DNA of 47,312 nucleotides from Bacteroidota bacterium (GCA_023432805.1 JAEYUG010000028.1:1-47312); one strand, 5' to 3'; positions 7,770-16,245 are shown, counted from the first letter of the stretch. Numbers and translations: made by a program. Notes: generated from the letters alone by a model not told the origin.

Positions 7770-10538
7770 TCAGAATTCGAAGTTGGCGCCGATTTCGACG
7801 CGACGCGGTTCGGAGTAGTACCAGGGTCGCGTGAAGAAGTCCTGGATCGTGTTGACATCCTGCCTGGGATTCTGCGCAAGAATGCGCTGCACGTCGGTCG
7901 TGTATCCGGAGCGACCGGTGTCGTCATACACGTCGAGTTCGTTGAGCACGTCGAATAGGTTGAAGACGCGCAGATACACATTCATGTTCGTGAATCCCAG
8001 CGCGAACGACTTGAACAGACGCACATCCACGTTCAGCGTGTTGGGTTTGACGAGACTGTTGGTGATCAGCGATGTGATGTCGTCGGAGCGGCGAGGGGTG
8101 TAGGGCATGCCGCTGCCGTATTGCATGACGACGCTGCCGCCGTACGATGGACCGTTGTACGACACCGATGCATTGACGCTGTGGCGTTGATCCCATCCGA
8201 GCGATGTGAGCTGCACTTCGGGCAGGTCGCCTCGTGCGGCGGCCTGTTGCGCGGCGTAGGGGTCCGATGCGGTGCCGCGCGCAATCTGGAAGGTATAGTC
8301 GAGACTTGCTGCGAGTCCGTCGCCGAATCGTTTGTTGAGTGAGAGCACGAGTCCCCGGGTCATCGCGAAGTCGCTGTTGATGATGCGCGAGTACGTGGCG
8401 AACCCACCGAACACATTGATCTGGTCTGCGCGCGTGCCGGCGAGATCACGCGCATCACGCACGTACACCGTCGCGTCGACCGAGAGGTCGTCGGTCAGCT
8501 GCTGCTGCAGACCGATCTCGGCGTTCACCGTCATCTCCGGCTCCAGATCGGCATTGCCGACCGTCCCCTGATTGCCCGTCCCATTGCCGATCTTGAAGAG
8601 GGAATTCGCATACAACAGTTCGAAGCGGGGCAGCATGAAGAAATGGCCGTAGGAGAAATGCAGCACGCCCCGGTCGGTGATCGGGAACGCCGCGCCGATG
8701 CGCGGACTCACCTGCTGCTTGTATCGCGCCTCCTTGTACCAGTACGTCTGCCGCTCCGCGAGCGTCACGACCGGTTCGTCCTGATCCTGCACGCCATTCC
8801 CGTTCACATCACGATAGCGGTTCTCCGGTCTGATCGGATCGTAGATGTTCGGGTCGCTCGGATCGGCCAGAATCTGTCCTTCAGGCATGAAACCGTCATA
8901 GCGTACACCCACATTGATGATGAGATCGTCGAACTCCATCTTGTCCTGCAGATAGAACGAGAATTCAACGGGCGTGCGGGTGTACTCCTGGCGGAGGATC
9001 GTCTCGATGCCGGGAATCTGTGTCGTGATGAAGGGATTCCCGGTCGCATAATCGAAGTCTCCCTGCGCATCGATGGGCCGAAGCTGGAAGTCGTTGTAAT
9101 ACAGGGAATGCGTGTTGAACGTGGCACCTGCTTTGATCAGGTGGCGCTGATTGAGCTGGGTTGTGAAATCGAACTTCAACGCGAGCGTCCGCGTCGTGCG
9201 GTGGAACTGCACCATGTCGACTCCTCCCCATGAGTAGCTGTAGGGAAGGGACTGCAGGAGGTTCGGATGCACGTAGCGGGGATCATGGGGATTCTCGTAG
9301 ACATGGCGTCGGAAGTCTTTCTCGAACAGACTTCCACTGAGTTCGTAGAAGGTGCTGTTCGACAGCAGATGGGTCAGCTTGCCGATGACGGTCGACCCGA
9401 GCCTGTAATTCTTCGGATTTCCTTCGGGATTGAATTTGAAGAAGGAATTGTAGTCTTCACTGATCACGTCGTCGTGGATGTACTGCGCCCAGAACTTGAT
9501 CGCCTCGCTGATGCGGAAGGAGAGTTTGGCCTGCCCGTAGATGCGACGGCTGTCGTTCATGCGCACCTTCGATGAATCTCCCATGCCGGAGGGATCGCGG
9601 AACCTGATCACCGTGCCCGCACTGTCGATGTAGCCGACGTTGAAGGGTTCGTAGCGTTTGAAGCCGCTGAGCCAGCCGCCGAAGGAACTGTAGCGACCGG
9701 TGGCGACAAACGAAATGCGATTCGAGACAAGGGGACCGCTGAGCGACCCCTCGTAATTCTGGACGGTAAGGGGATCCAGGTCGTCGATGCCGGGAAAGAT
9801 GTTGGTGTTGCCGCTGGCATAGCCGCCGATGTAGGCACCGAGGGTTCCGCGGAACTCCGATGCACCCTCCTTGGTCGCGATGTTGACGATGCCGCTGTTC
9901 GCCTGGCCATACTCGGCATTGAAGGCACCGGAGATGAGCTGCAACTCCTGCACCTGATCCTTGTTCACGTCGACCACGGAGCCGCCGTCGTACACATCCG
10001 TCACCGGTACGCCGTCGATCCAGTACGCCAGCTCGCCGCGGCGTCCGCCGCGTACGTGGCCGTTGATGTAGCCGGCCTGCAGCTTCAGCACGTCGTTCAC
10101 CTCGGTGACGGGCAGCGACGAAATCTCCTCTGCACCGACCACGGCCGTGCTCGCAGTCAGATCCTTCTGTACGAGGGGACGTTCGGCAGTGATCACGACC
10201 TCGTTGTCGAGTTCAAGCACGGTCTCGCTGAGCGATACGTTGATCCGCGTGGTCAGATCGATGCTGACCTTGACGTTCCTGATGGTCACGGAGGTGTAGC
10301 CGATCGCGGAGGCCTTGAGCTCGTAGGTCCCTGGCGGCAGATTCAGGATCGTGTATTCACCGTCGATGTTGGTGGCTGCACCATGACTGGTACCGACGAG
10401 CACGATGTTCACACCGGGGATGCTCTCCCCGGTCCGCTGGTCGACGACCTTGCCGGCGATCTTTCCGGATGCGGCGACGGCCATTGAAAGGGGAAGGAAC
10501 AGCAATGCGAAAAGGAGGGTGGGTATCCGAGGTTTCAT
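7770..10538 (-). CDS. TonB-dependent receptor, SusC/OAR-like with N-terminal carboxypeptidase-regulatory-like domain
   Basis: 922 residues. Signal peptide to about residue 23, then a CarboxypepD_reg-like domain (GKIAGKVVDQRTGESIPGVN at 25-44, IDGEYTILNLPPGTYELKA), a plug domain at about 118-225 (AYWIDGVPV, ISGAFNAEYGQANSGIVNI) and a 22-strand-type barrel ending RRVEIGANFEF with a terminal Phe. The family imports bulky substrates across the outer membrane, powered by TonB-ExbBD. The neighbouring LacI regulator and CBM-bearing secreted proteins suggest an oligosaccharide substrate (inference). No SusD gene adjoins it. The gene starts 30 bases after the LacI gene; the ribosome site is weak. Confidence 0.92.
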   Translation of the reverse strand: MKPRIPTLLFALLFLPLSMAVAASGKIAGKVVDQRTGESIPGVNIVLVGTSHGAATNIDGEYTILNLPPGTYELKASAIGYTSVTIRNVKVSIDLTTRINVSLSETVLELDNEVVITAERPLVQKDLTASTAVVGAEEISSLPVTEVNDVLKLQAGYINGHVRGGRRGELAYWIDGVPVTDVYDGGSVVDVNKDQVQELQLISGAFNAEYGQANSGIVNIATKEGASEFRGTLGAYIGGYASGNTNIFPGIDDLDPLTVQNYEGSLSGPLVSNRISFVATGRYSSFGGWLSGFKRYEPFNVGYIDSAGTVIRFRDPSGMGDSSKVRMNDSRRIYGQAKLSFRISEAIKFWAQYIHDDVISEDYNSFFKFNPEGNPKNYRLGSTVIGKLTHLLSNSTFYELSGSLFEKDFRRHVYENPHDPRYVHPNLLQSLPYSYSWGGVDMVQFHRTTRTLALKFDFTTQLNQRHLIKAGATFNTHSLYYNDFQLRPIDAQGDFDYATGNPFITTQIPGIETILRQEYTRTPVEFSFYLQDKMEFDDLIINVGVRYDGFMPEGQILADPSDPNIYDPIRPENRYRDVNGNGVQDQDEPVVTLAERQTYWYKEARYKQQVSPRIGAAFPITDRGVLHFSYGHFFMLPRFELLYANSLFKIGNGTGNQGTVGNADLEPEMTVNAEIGLQQQLTDDLSVDATVYVRDARDLAGTRADQINVFGGFATYSRIINSDFAMTRGLVLSLNKRFGDGLAASLDYTFQIARGTASDPYAAQQAAARGDLPEVQLTSLGWDQRHSVNASVSYNGPSYGGSVVMQYGSGMPYTPRRSDDITSLITNSLVKPNTLNVDVRLFKSFALGFTNMNVYLRVFNLFDVLNELDVYDDTGRSGYTTDVQRILAQNPRQDVNTIQDFFTRPWYYSEPRRVEIGANFEF

Positions 10539-10568
10539 GCGCGTTGTCTCGCCGGGTATGGGATGACA

Positions 10569-11612
10569 TCAATGCGTGAGTGGGAGGACGCCGTGTGTTG
10601 CGGGAGCAAACGTTGTCGTGCGGATGACAAGTTCGGGAGTGAACTGCTTGTGAATTGGCGGGAGATCCGCACGCTCCAGACGTTCGAACAAACGTTCGAC
10701 AGCGAGAATTCCCATGGTGCGGATGGGTTGATGCATGGTCGTCAGTCCATAATGTTGCGCCAGCTCGATGTCGTCGAAGCTGATGATCGACATGTCTTCC
10801 GGGCAGCGGAGCTTGCGGTCCTTGAGCGCGTGCAGTGCACCGATCGCCTGGATGTCGCTGGTGACCACGACGGCCGTGGGGACGTTCTCGGCGGGACCAT
10901 CGAGTATCGTCTGCATGATCGCGTATCCGGATTCCTTGTTGAACCCATCATCGATCTGCCGCGTCTCGGGATGGAAGACCTGAATGTTCGAGGTGAGTCC
11001 ATGCTCTTCCATGGTGCTGCGGTAGCCCTGGAGGCGTTCGATCGAAGGTGCTGCATCTTCATTTCCGGTGATGATCGCGATGCGCCGATGCCCGAGTTCG
11101 ATCAGATGCTCTGTTGCGAGCATGGCGCCCTGCGTGTTCTCGACCGAGAAGGAATCGAAGTGCTCGTTGAAGCGGTCGATCAGGATCAACGGGAAATTAT
11201 CCTTCAGACATTTCTGCGTGTAGCCGGCGGGAATGCTCACGGATGCGAGCATGATGCCGTCGGCATGCCCCACGCGCAGCGAACGCTGCAGGTAGCCCTC
11301 GATCTGCATGGGATGAATGACTCCGTAGAGCAGCAGGTCGTAGTCCCGCTTGAAGAGCGTCTCCTGGATGCCACGCAGCAGCTCGACAAAGAAGTAATTG
11401 GTGATGAACGGCATGATTGCCGTGATGGTGCGGCTCTTGCGACGCGCCAGCCTCTGCGCCGATGCATTGGGGCGGTAGTCAAGCTGTCGCGCGATCGAGA
11501 GCACGTGCTCCCGCGTCCCGGGAGAAACTGAGGGATGGTTGTTCAGAACCCGCGAAACTGTCCCTACTCCGACATTCGCAGTTTTGGCAATATCGTAGAT
11601 GGTCACGCCCAC
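10569..11612 (-). CDS. LacI-family transcriptional regulator
   Basis: 347 residues. An N-terminal LacI helix-turn-helix (TIYDIAKTANVGVGTVSRVL, then the hinge-helix RPNASAQRLARRKS) is followed by a periplasmic-binding-type sensor domain (IMPFITNYFFVELLRGIQE, DGIMLASV, GHRRIAIITG, AVVVTSDIQAIGALHAL, ISFDDIELAQ). The GTG at 11612 has AGG 6 bases upstream and is preferred; a second GTG at 11606 would also begin the domain correctly. Family members bind palindromic TGGAAnCGnTTCCA sites and release on binding a sugar. A near-perfect site lies in its own promoter, so autoregulation and control of the operon behind it are likely. It is probably a MalR-like glucan sensor, by context only. Confidence 0.93.
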   Translation of the reverse strand: MGVTIYDIAKTANVGVGTVSRVLNNHPSVSPGTREHVLSIARQLDYRPNASAQRLARRKSRTITAIMPFITNYFFVELLRGIQETLFKRDYDLLLYGVIHPMQIEGYLQRSLRVGHADGIMLASVSIPAGYTQKCLKDNFPLILIDRFNEHFDSFSVENTQGAMLATEHLIELGHRRIAIITGNEDAAPSIERLQGYRSTMEEHGLTSNIQVFHPETRQIDDGFNKESGYAIMQTILDGPAENVPTAVVVTSDIQAIGALHALKDRKLRCPEDMSIISFDDIELAQHYGLTTMHQPIRTMGILAVERLFERLERADLPPIHKQFTPELVIRTTTFAPATHGVLPLTH

Positions 11613-11650
11613 TGAAGACCTGTCATGAGCTGGTGAAACGATCGTTGGAA

Positions 11651-11664
11651 TGGAAGCGTTTCCA
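11651..11664. promoter_or_regulatory. LacI-type operator
   Basis: TGGAAGCGTTTCCA is a 14-bp near-perfect palindrome with the central CG and TGGAA/TTCCA arms typical of LacI-family sites. It overlaps the last base of the -10 element and the predicted transcription start of the regulator's operon, where binding would block RNA polymerase. Confidence 0.8.
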
Positions 11665-11692
11665 AGCTACGCGAAAATTCCCACGATGTCAA
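11664..11692 (-). promoter_or_regulatory. Promoter of the LacI/TonB operon
   Basis: On the minus strand a perfect TTGACA (11687-11692) is followed after 17 bases by TAGCTT (11664-11669), continuing as TAGCTTGG, close to the Bacteroidota TAnnTTTG element. The start codon is about 50 bases downstream. The rest of 11613-11844 shows no gene. Confidence 0.7.
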
Positions 11693-11844
11693 GCGGAATC
11701 GTGACAAATCCCACACGAACATTCCGACCCTATACCCATGCAATGCAGCCAGTTAGAGGCGGCAGCATCAGACAATTCGGAGGATGTTATCGGATGTCCC
11801 GCGGAAGCGGATGCTGCGTCCGGTGCCGCCGGCTGCGAATCCGG

Positions 11845-12708
11845 TCAAAGTGCCGCCAGCGCAGGTATGTGATCAAGCGCATCAGCCAGGGCAAGGACGG
11901 TTTCGATCGCCTGACCGCGGGGATGGTTGTTTGCGAAGACACAGACCTGCTCTGAGGTTGTGGCCAGTTCAACGATGTGCCGGGCCAGGCCGCGGATTTC
12001 GTCGGGAGTGTATGCGTAATCATAGCGGGTGCTGTTGTCTCCGGTGAACCAGTTGCGTGCGTTGCGTCCGTGCAGACGGTAGTACGAAATGCGCGGTGAG
12101 GAGCGGATGATGCTGTGCGTCAATCCCGGCAGTGCCGGGGCATCCACCGAGGCAATCGTGATGCGTCGTCTTGTCGCATAGCTATAAGTTGTTTCCTGAA
12201 GCCAGCTTGCGTGACGTAGCTCAAGCACAACTTTCAGCTGATTGAAGTACTCGCATACTTCGTCCAGATACTCGAAGTTGTCGTGCGTGCAGTGGAAGCT
12301 CGACGGGAACTGGAAGAGCACGCTCGTGAGCTGATCGGTGTCGGCGAGCACGCTGAGCGCGTCGGCGAAATGCTGCCAGTCCTCCCGTGTCGCCTTGCGG
12401 TCATGTGTGATGGAACGGTGTGCCTTGACCGAAAACAGCATGTGCGGTGCCTTGTTGCGGATCTGGAACAGCGTGCTCGGCCGTGGCATCGTGTAGTAGG
12501 TGTAGTTGAGCTCCACGGCAGGAAAGAACTGCTGGTAGTACTCGAGCATCTGCGGCTTGCGCGTCCCACGCTGGTAAAAGGGACCGACCCAGTCGTCGTA
12601 CGAATACCCGCTCGTGCCAAGCAGAATGCCCTTGCCACGCAGCTTCCAGAGGTTGCGATGCGGCTTCAGACGCAGATCCTGTTCGGGAAAAAGGCTGGGC
12701 TGGTACAT
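11845..12708 (-). CDS. DUF72 (YecE-like) family protein
   Basis: 287 residues from the ATG at 12708 (MYQPSLFPEQDLRL); the open frame extends upstream through the promoter and is not used. DUF72 hallmarks are present: GTSGYSYDDWVGPFY, FPAVELNYTYYTMP, FSVKAHRSITH, VLFQFPSSFH, VVLELRHASWL, YYRLHGRN, VCVFANNHPRGQA. The fold is TIM-barrel-like and members are widespread, but the biochemical role is not established. It is transcribed divergently from the glycosyltransferase gene and has its own promoter. The family is clear; the function is not. Confidence 0.9.
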   Translation of the reverse strand: MYQPSLFPEQDLRLKPHRNLWKLRGKGILLGTSGYSYDDWVGPFYQRGTRKPQMLEYYQQFFPAVELNYTYYTMPRPSTLFQIRNKAPHMLFSVKAHRSITHDRKATREDWQHFADALSVLADTDQLTSVLFQFPSSFHCTHDNFEYLDEVCEYFNQLKVVLELRHASWLQETTYSYATRRRITIASVDAPALPGLTHSIIRSSPRISYYRLHGRNARNWFTGDNSTRYDYAYTPDEIRGLARHIVELATTSEQVCVFANNHPRGQAIETVLALADALDHIPALAAL

Positions 12709-12720
12709 GGTTTTCGGGTG

Positions 12721-12738
12721 GTTAGTGAAATGTCTAAC
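12721..12738. promoter_or_regulatory. Inverted repeat at the DUF72 transcription start
   Basis: GTTAG-N8-CTAAC lies immediately downstream of the -10 of the DUF72 promoter, where an operator would block initiation. The arms are only 5 bases long, so chance is possible. Confidence 0.3.
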
Positions 12739-12741
12739 TAC

Positions 12742-12770
12742 AACATACATCCGGACCGCGACGATGTCAA
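12742..12770 (-). promoter_or_regulatory. Promoter of the DUF72 gene
   Basis: On the minus strand TTGACA (12765-12770), 17 bases, TATGTT (12742-12747). The 13 bases around its -35 (CGCTTGACATCGT) are identical to those around the -35 of the LacI promoter. Confidence 0.65.
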
Positions 12771-12821
12771 GCGCCATGTGCATGCCCTCCGTATGCGCAT
12801 GGCGGTGCGCAGGCAACTGCG

Positions 12822-12829
12822 TATGTTTG
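12822..12829 (+). promoter_or_regulatory. Candidate TAnnTTTG promoter element of the glycosyltransferase gene
   Basis: TATGTTTG, an exact match to the Bacteroidota -7 consensus, lies 56 bases before the ATG at 12885. No TTG is found at the expected upstream spacing. Confidence 0.4.
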
Positions 12830-12884
12830 CGTACGGTCTCAACGGAAGATTGCGCCGTTTCACCCAGTGTTGAAGGAATTCCAC

Positions 12885-13973
12885 ATGCTCCACCCGCCGG
12901 TGCGTCCTCTGTCGCGACCACCCCGCTCCATCCTCGTCATCCGCATGAGCGGTATCGGAGACGTGGTGTGGACGACGCCCCTGCTCGCGAACCTGCGCAG
13001 GGCATGGCCCATGGCCCACATCGCCTATGTGGCGCGTCCCGCCGCCGCACAGGTCCTCATCGGCAATCCCGACATCGATGAAATCATCCTCTTCGAGAGC
13101 GAACGCATCTCTTGGCAGATCGCCCTGCTCGCCCGGCTGGCCCGCCGCCGCTTCGACCTGTCGATCGATCTGATCTGCTCACCGGCCACAGCCCTGCAGT
13201 CATGGTTCGCTGCGCGGGTGCGCGTGGGCTTCGATTTCAGGGGACGCAGACATTTGTATAATCGCGTGTTGTCGCGCTACGAGGCCAACCGCGCGCATGC
13301 AGTGGACTTCAACCTGTATCCGGCCGGACACCTCGGCATCCCCATCGTAAGCAAGGCGCTGGTGTGGACCGTACTCCCAGAAGAGGCCCACGCTGCAGAT
13401 GCGGCCGTGCGCACACATGCACCGCATGGCGAGAGGCTTGTCGTGTTCATTCCGACCGGGGGATTCGATTCGAAGAAGTGGCCGGCCGCATCCTATGCGG
13501 CACTCGGCCGCATACTCGCCGAAGAGAAGAATCTGCGCATTCTCGTGATCTGGGGCAGCGAAAGAGAACTGCACGAGGCACGTGAGATCGTCGCAGGTAT
13601 CGGGCCAACTGCACAGGTGGCAGAACGGCATCCTCTGCGGGAAACGGCAGCCCTGCTGGCCCGCAGTGCGCTTGTGGTGGGAAATGACACGGGTCCCCTG
13701 CACATCGCCACCGCCGTCGGCGTACCTGTCGTGGCGTTGCTGGGACCTGTCAACGACCTGTCACAGGGTCCCTGGAGCGATCGCGCGATTTACGTCCGCG
13801 CACAGCACCTCGACGAACCCTGCTGCGGGCGAAACGACTGCACCACACCGCGCTGCATGACCGGCATCACCCCCGAACAGGTTGCGGCCGTCTGCAGCAT
13901 CGCGCTGCATGTCCCCCGAGCGCAGTGGCGTGACGCGCTCTCTCCGCTCGGGGCGAGGTTGCGGGACCTCTGA
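12885..13973 (+). CDS. Glycosyltransferase family 9 (LPS heptosyltransferase-like)
   Basis: 362 residues. The ATG at 12885 has AAGGAA 7 bases upstream; a GTG at 12867 would place that site inside the gene. The GT9 pattern is clear: SILVIRMSGIGDVVWTTPLL at the N-terminus, RVGFDFRGRRHLYN, FIPTGGFDSKKWP before the nucleotide-sugar half, and VGNDTGPLHIATAVGVPVVA, the conserved donor-binding stretch. GT9 enzymes add heptose or related sugars to the lipid A-core on the cytoplasmic face. A cysteine-rich stretch near the end (CCGRNDCTTPRC) is common in this family. It is a single-gene unit followed by a strong terminator; no other LPS gene adjoins it, so the exact sugar is unknown. Confidence 0.92.
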   Translation: MLHPPVRPLSRPPRSILVIRMSGIGDVVWTTPLLANLRRAWPMAHIAYVARPAAAQVLIGNPDIDEIILFESERISWQIALLARLARRRFDLSIDLICSPATALQSWFAARVRVGFDFRGRRHLYNRVLSRYEANRAHAVDFNLYPAGHLGIPIVSKALVWTVLPEEAHAADAAVRTHAPHGERLVVFIPTGGFDSKKWPAASYAALGRILAEEKNLRILVIWGSERELHEAREIVAGIGPTAQVAERHPLRETAALLARSALVVGNDTGPLHIATAVGVPVVALLGPVNDLSQGPWSDRAIYVRAQHLDEPCCGRNDCTTPRCMTGITPEQVAAVCSIALHVPRAQWRDALSPLGARLRDL

Positions 13974-13977
13974 AAAG

Positions 13978-14011
13978 ACGACGGTGCTCCCGGGAGGGGG
14001 AGCACCGTCGT
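13978..14011. terminator. Bidirectional terminator between convergent genes
   Basis: A perfect 14-bp stem (13978-13991 with 13998-14011) with a 6-base loop begins 5 bases after the glycosyltransferase stop. On the minus strand it is followed by CTTTTC, giving a U tract for the iorAB operon; on the plus strand the tail is weak. Confidence 0.85.
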
Positions 14012-14021
14012 TGGAACGCGG

Positions 14022-14059
14022 AGACAGCGGACTGTCAGGGAGACAGCGGACTGTCAGGG
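14022..14059. repeat. 19-bp perfect tandem duplication at the iorB 3' end
   Basis: Two identical 19-base copies (14022-14040 and 14041-14059) abut. Each contains the inverted repeat GACAG-CGGA-CTGTC, and the right copy holds the iorB stop codon (14054-14056). Confidence 0.9.
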
Positions 14060-14650
14060 GGTCACGGCAGCGGCCTGCTCGCGTGCGAAGGCGCGGCCCG
14101 CGTGGAAGGCACGGAGGTTGGCCTGCACGACAGCGTCGCCCTTGCGGCCGAACACGGATGCAATCGACGTCTCCAACTCGTCTGCGGAGAGACCGACATG
14201 GTCGGAGGCAGCGCCGAGAATGACGATGTTCGCCGCGCGCGCAGTGGCGACGTCGCGGGCCATGTCGTCGGCATCGAGCAGCACGCTGCGGGGGAAGGCC
14301 TCGATCTCCGCCCAGACTTTCTCGAAGGGAGGATAGTTCGGGACGTTGACGAAGGGCTTCTTGTTGGTGATGATCCAGCCGTCACCGGCAAGGAAGGGGA
14401 TGTAGCGCAGCGCCTCCATCGGCTCGATCGAAATGATCAGGTCGACCTGTCCCTGGGGAATCAGATCGGAATGGATCACCGCGTCTGAAATGCGCAGATG
14501 CGACTGCACGTCACCACCGCGCTGCGACATGCCGTGCACTTCCGCCTGCTTGAGGTAGAGCCCCCGCGCGACGGCGGCGTGGCCGATAATCGTGGCGATG
14601 GTCAGGATGCCCTGTCCGCCAACTCCTGCAAGAATGATGTCGCGTTTCAT
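14054..14650 (-). CDS. iorB: Indolepyruvate:ferredoxin oxidoreductase, beta subunit
   Basis: 198 residues, starting at the ATG at 14650 that overlaps the iorA stop by 4 bases (ATGA). The gamma-type POR fold is plain: KRDIILAGVGGQGILTIATI, KQAEVHGMSQRGGDVQSHLR, and DLIISIEPMEALRYIPFL. With IorA it oxidatively decarboxylates arylpyruvates (indolepyruvate, phenylpyruvate) to aryl-CoA and CO2 while reducing ferredoxin, in aromatic amino acid breakdown or, run backwards, synthesis. It is a cytoplasmic complex. Its stop codon lies in one copy of a 19-base duplication, so the extreme C-terminus (AAAVTP) may be recently altered. Confidence 0.93.
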   Translation of the reverse strand: MKRDIILAGVGGQGILTIATIIGHAAVARGLYLKQAEVHGMSQRGGDVQSHLRISDAVIHSDLIPQGQVDLIISIEPMEALRYIPFLAGDGWIITNKKPFVNVPNYPPFEKVWAEIEAFPRSVLLDADDMARDVATARAANIVILGAASDHVGLSADELETSIASVFGRKGDAVVQANLRAFHAGRAFAREQAAAVTP

Positions 14651-16245
14651 GCGGTCTTGCCCTCCTTGCGGCTCACGGCCGCAGTCTGGATGCACTCGCG
14701 GCGCTCGATGATCACCGAGAGTCCCTTGTAGGCCAGCTCCTCCTTGATCACGCGCACATTCTCATCGTGATGTTTCTTGATCGGTTCGAGCACATGCAGG
14801 TGATCGGGATGCACGCCCAGACCGGATACAATGTCTTCGAGACGGCCACGTGCGCTGGACTCCTGTCCACCGGTCATGCCCGTCGTTCCGTTGTCGACAA
14901 TCACGACCGTGATCGGCGCGTCCTCGATCACTGCATCGAGCAGGCCCGTCATTCCGGAATGCGTGAAGGTCGAGTCGCCGATCACCGCCACGGCAGGCAC
15001 GAGACCCGCATCCGCCGCGCCCTTGGCCATCGTGATGCTCGCACCCATGTCGACGCACGAATTGATCGCGTTGAAGGGCTCGAGCGCACCGAGCGTGTAG
15101 CAACCGATGTCGCTGAACACACGTCCGTCACCGACCTCGATGAGGGATTCATTGAGGGCTTCGAAGGAATTGATATGGGGACATCCCTTGCAGAGCTCGG
15201 GCGGTCTTGCCACGACCGCATCAGCCATCGGAAGCGTCGGCGCGACGAACGCACCCACGGCCTTCGCGACAATGACCGGATTGAGCTCGCCCGCGCGCGG
15301 CACGGTTCCATCAAGACGGCCGGCGATCGCAAACGATGCATCGAGCAGACCGCGCAACTGTTCCTCGATGAAGGGGGCTCCATCCTCGAGCACGAGCACG
15401 CGCTCGCAGCTCGCAAGGATGCGGCGGATCATGTTCTTCGGCAGGGGATATTGCCCGATGCGCAGCACGGGGTGGGGACAGCCGTTCGGGAAATTCTCCA
15501 TCAGGTAGTTGTATCCGAGTCCCGCCGCGATAATGCCGAGCGATGTATCGGCGCCATCCTCATATACGTTGAACGGCGAGTGTTCGGATTCCTCCTCGAA
15601 AGCCGCCTGCTTGGCGAGCAGCGCGTCATAATTCTTGCGCGCGATTGCGGGCAGTAGCACGAACTGCCGGCGGTTCTCCGGCAGGCGCAGCTCGTTCTGC
15701 GCGCGCACATCACGCGTGTTCACGCCGGCGCGCGAATGCGCCAGACGCGTCGTGATGCGCAGCAGCACCGGTGTGCCATAACGCTCCGAGAGATCGTATC
15801 CGTGATGCATCGCGTCGTAGGCGTCCTGTTGATTGGCAGGTTCCAGCATCGGAATCAGCGCAAACTTGCCGTAGTACCGCGAATCCTGCTCGTTCTGCGA
15901 CGAGTGCATCGAGGGATCGTCGGCCGATACCACGATCAGACCGCCGTTGGCACCCGTGATGCCCGCGTTGATGAATCCGTCGGCGGCGACATTGAGTCCC
16001 ACATGCTTCATGCAGGCCATCGCACGCTTGCCGGCATACGACATGCCGAGCGCCGACTCCATGGCCGTCTTCTCGTTTGCACTCCACTGCGCATGCACGC
16101 CGCGCGCACGCGCGTCGGGCGCCTTCTGAATGTACTCGGTGATTTCTGTGGAGGGGGTGCCGGGGTAGGCGTAGACGCCCGACAAGCCGGCGTCGATCGC
16201 GCCCTGGGCGAGAGCCTCATCCCCGAGAAGCAGCATCCTTTTCAT
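14647..16245 (-). CDS. iorA: Indolepyruvate:ferredoxin oxidoreductase, alpha subunit (without C-terminal ferredoxin domain)
   Basis: 532 residues. The N-terminal POR domain has LLLGDEALAQGAIDAG, AYPGTPSTEITEYIQKA and the catalytic-type EKTAMESALGMSYAG; LCKGCPHINSFEAL occurs near residue 353; the thiamine-diphosphate domain is near 420-460 (GDSTFTHSGMTGLLDAV, IVDNGTTGMTGGQES). The chain stops soon after VIIERRECIQTA. Better-known archaeal IorA proteins run on for about 80-100 residues with two 4Fe-4S cluster motifs (CxxCxxCxxxC); none is present here or in iorB. Electron transfer must then use another ferredoxin or a separate subunit. A shorter form may be normal in this phylum. It is co-transcribed and overlaps iorB. 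Confidence 0.92.
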   Translation of the reverse strand: MKRMLLLGDEALAQGAIDAGLSGVYAYPGTPSTEITEYIQKAPDARARGVHAQWSANEKTAMESALGMSYAGKRAMACMKHVGLNVAADGFINAGITGANGGLIVVSADDPSMHSSQNEQDSRYYGKFALIPMLEPANQQDAYDAMHHGYDLSERYGTPVLLRITTRLAHSRAGVNTRDVRAQNELRLPENRRQFVLLPAIARKNYDALLAKQAAFEEESEHSPFNVYEDGADTSLGIIAAGLGYNYLMENFPNGCPHPVLRIGQYPLPKNMIRRILASCERVLVLEDGAPFIEEQLRGLLDASFAIAGRLDGTVPRAGELNPVIVAKAVGAFVAPTLPMADAVVARPPELCKGCPHINSFEALNESLIEVGDGRVFSDIGCYTLGALEPFNAINSCVDMGASITMAKGAADAGLVPAVAVIGDSTFTHSGMTGLLDAVIEDAPITVVIVDNGTTGMTGGQESSARGRLEDIVSGLGVHPDHLHVLEPIKKHHDENVRVIKEELAYKGLSVIIERRECIQTAAVSRKEGKTA

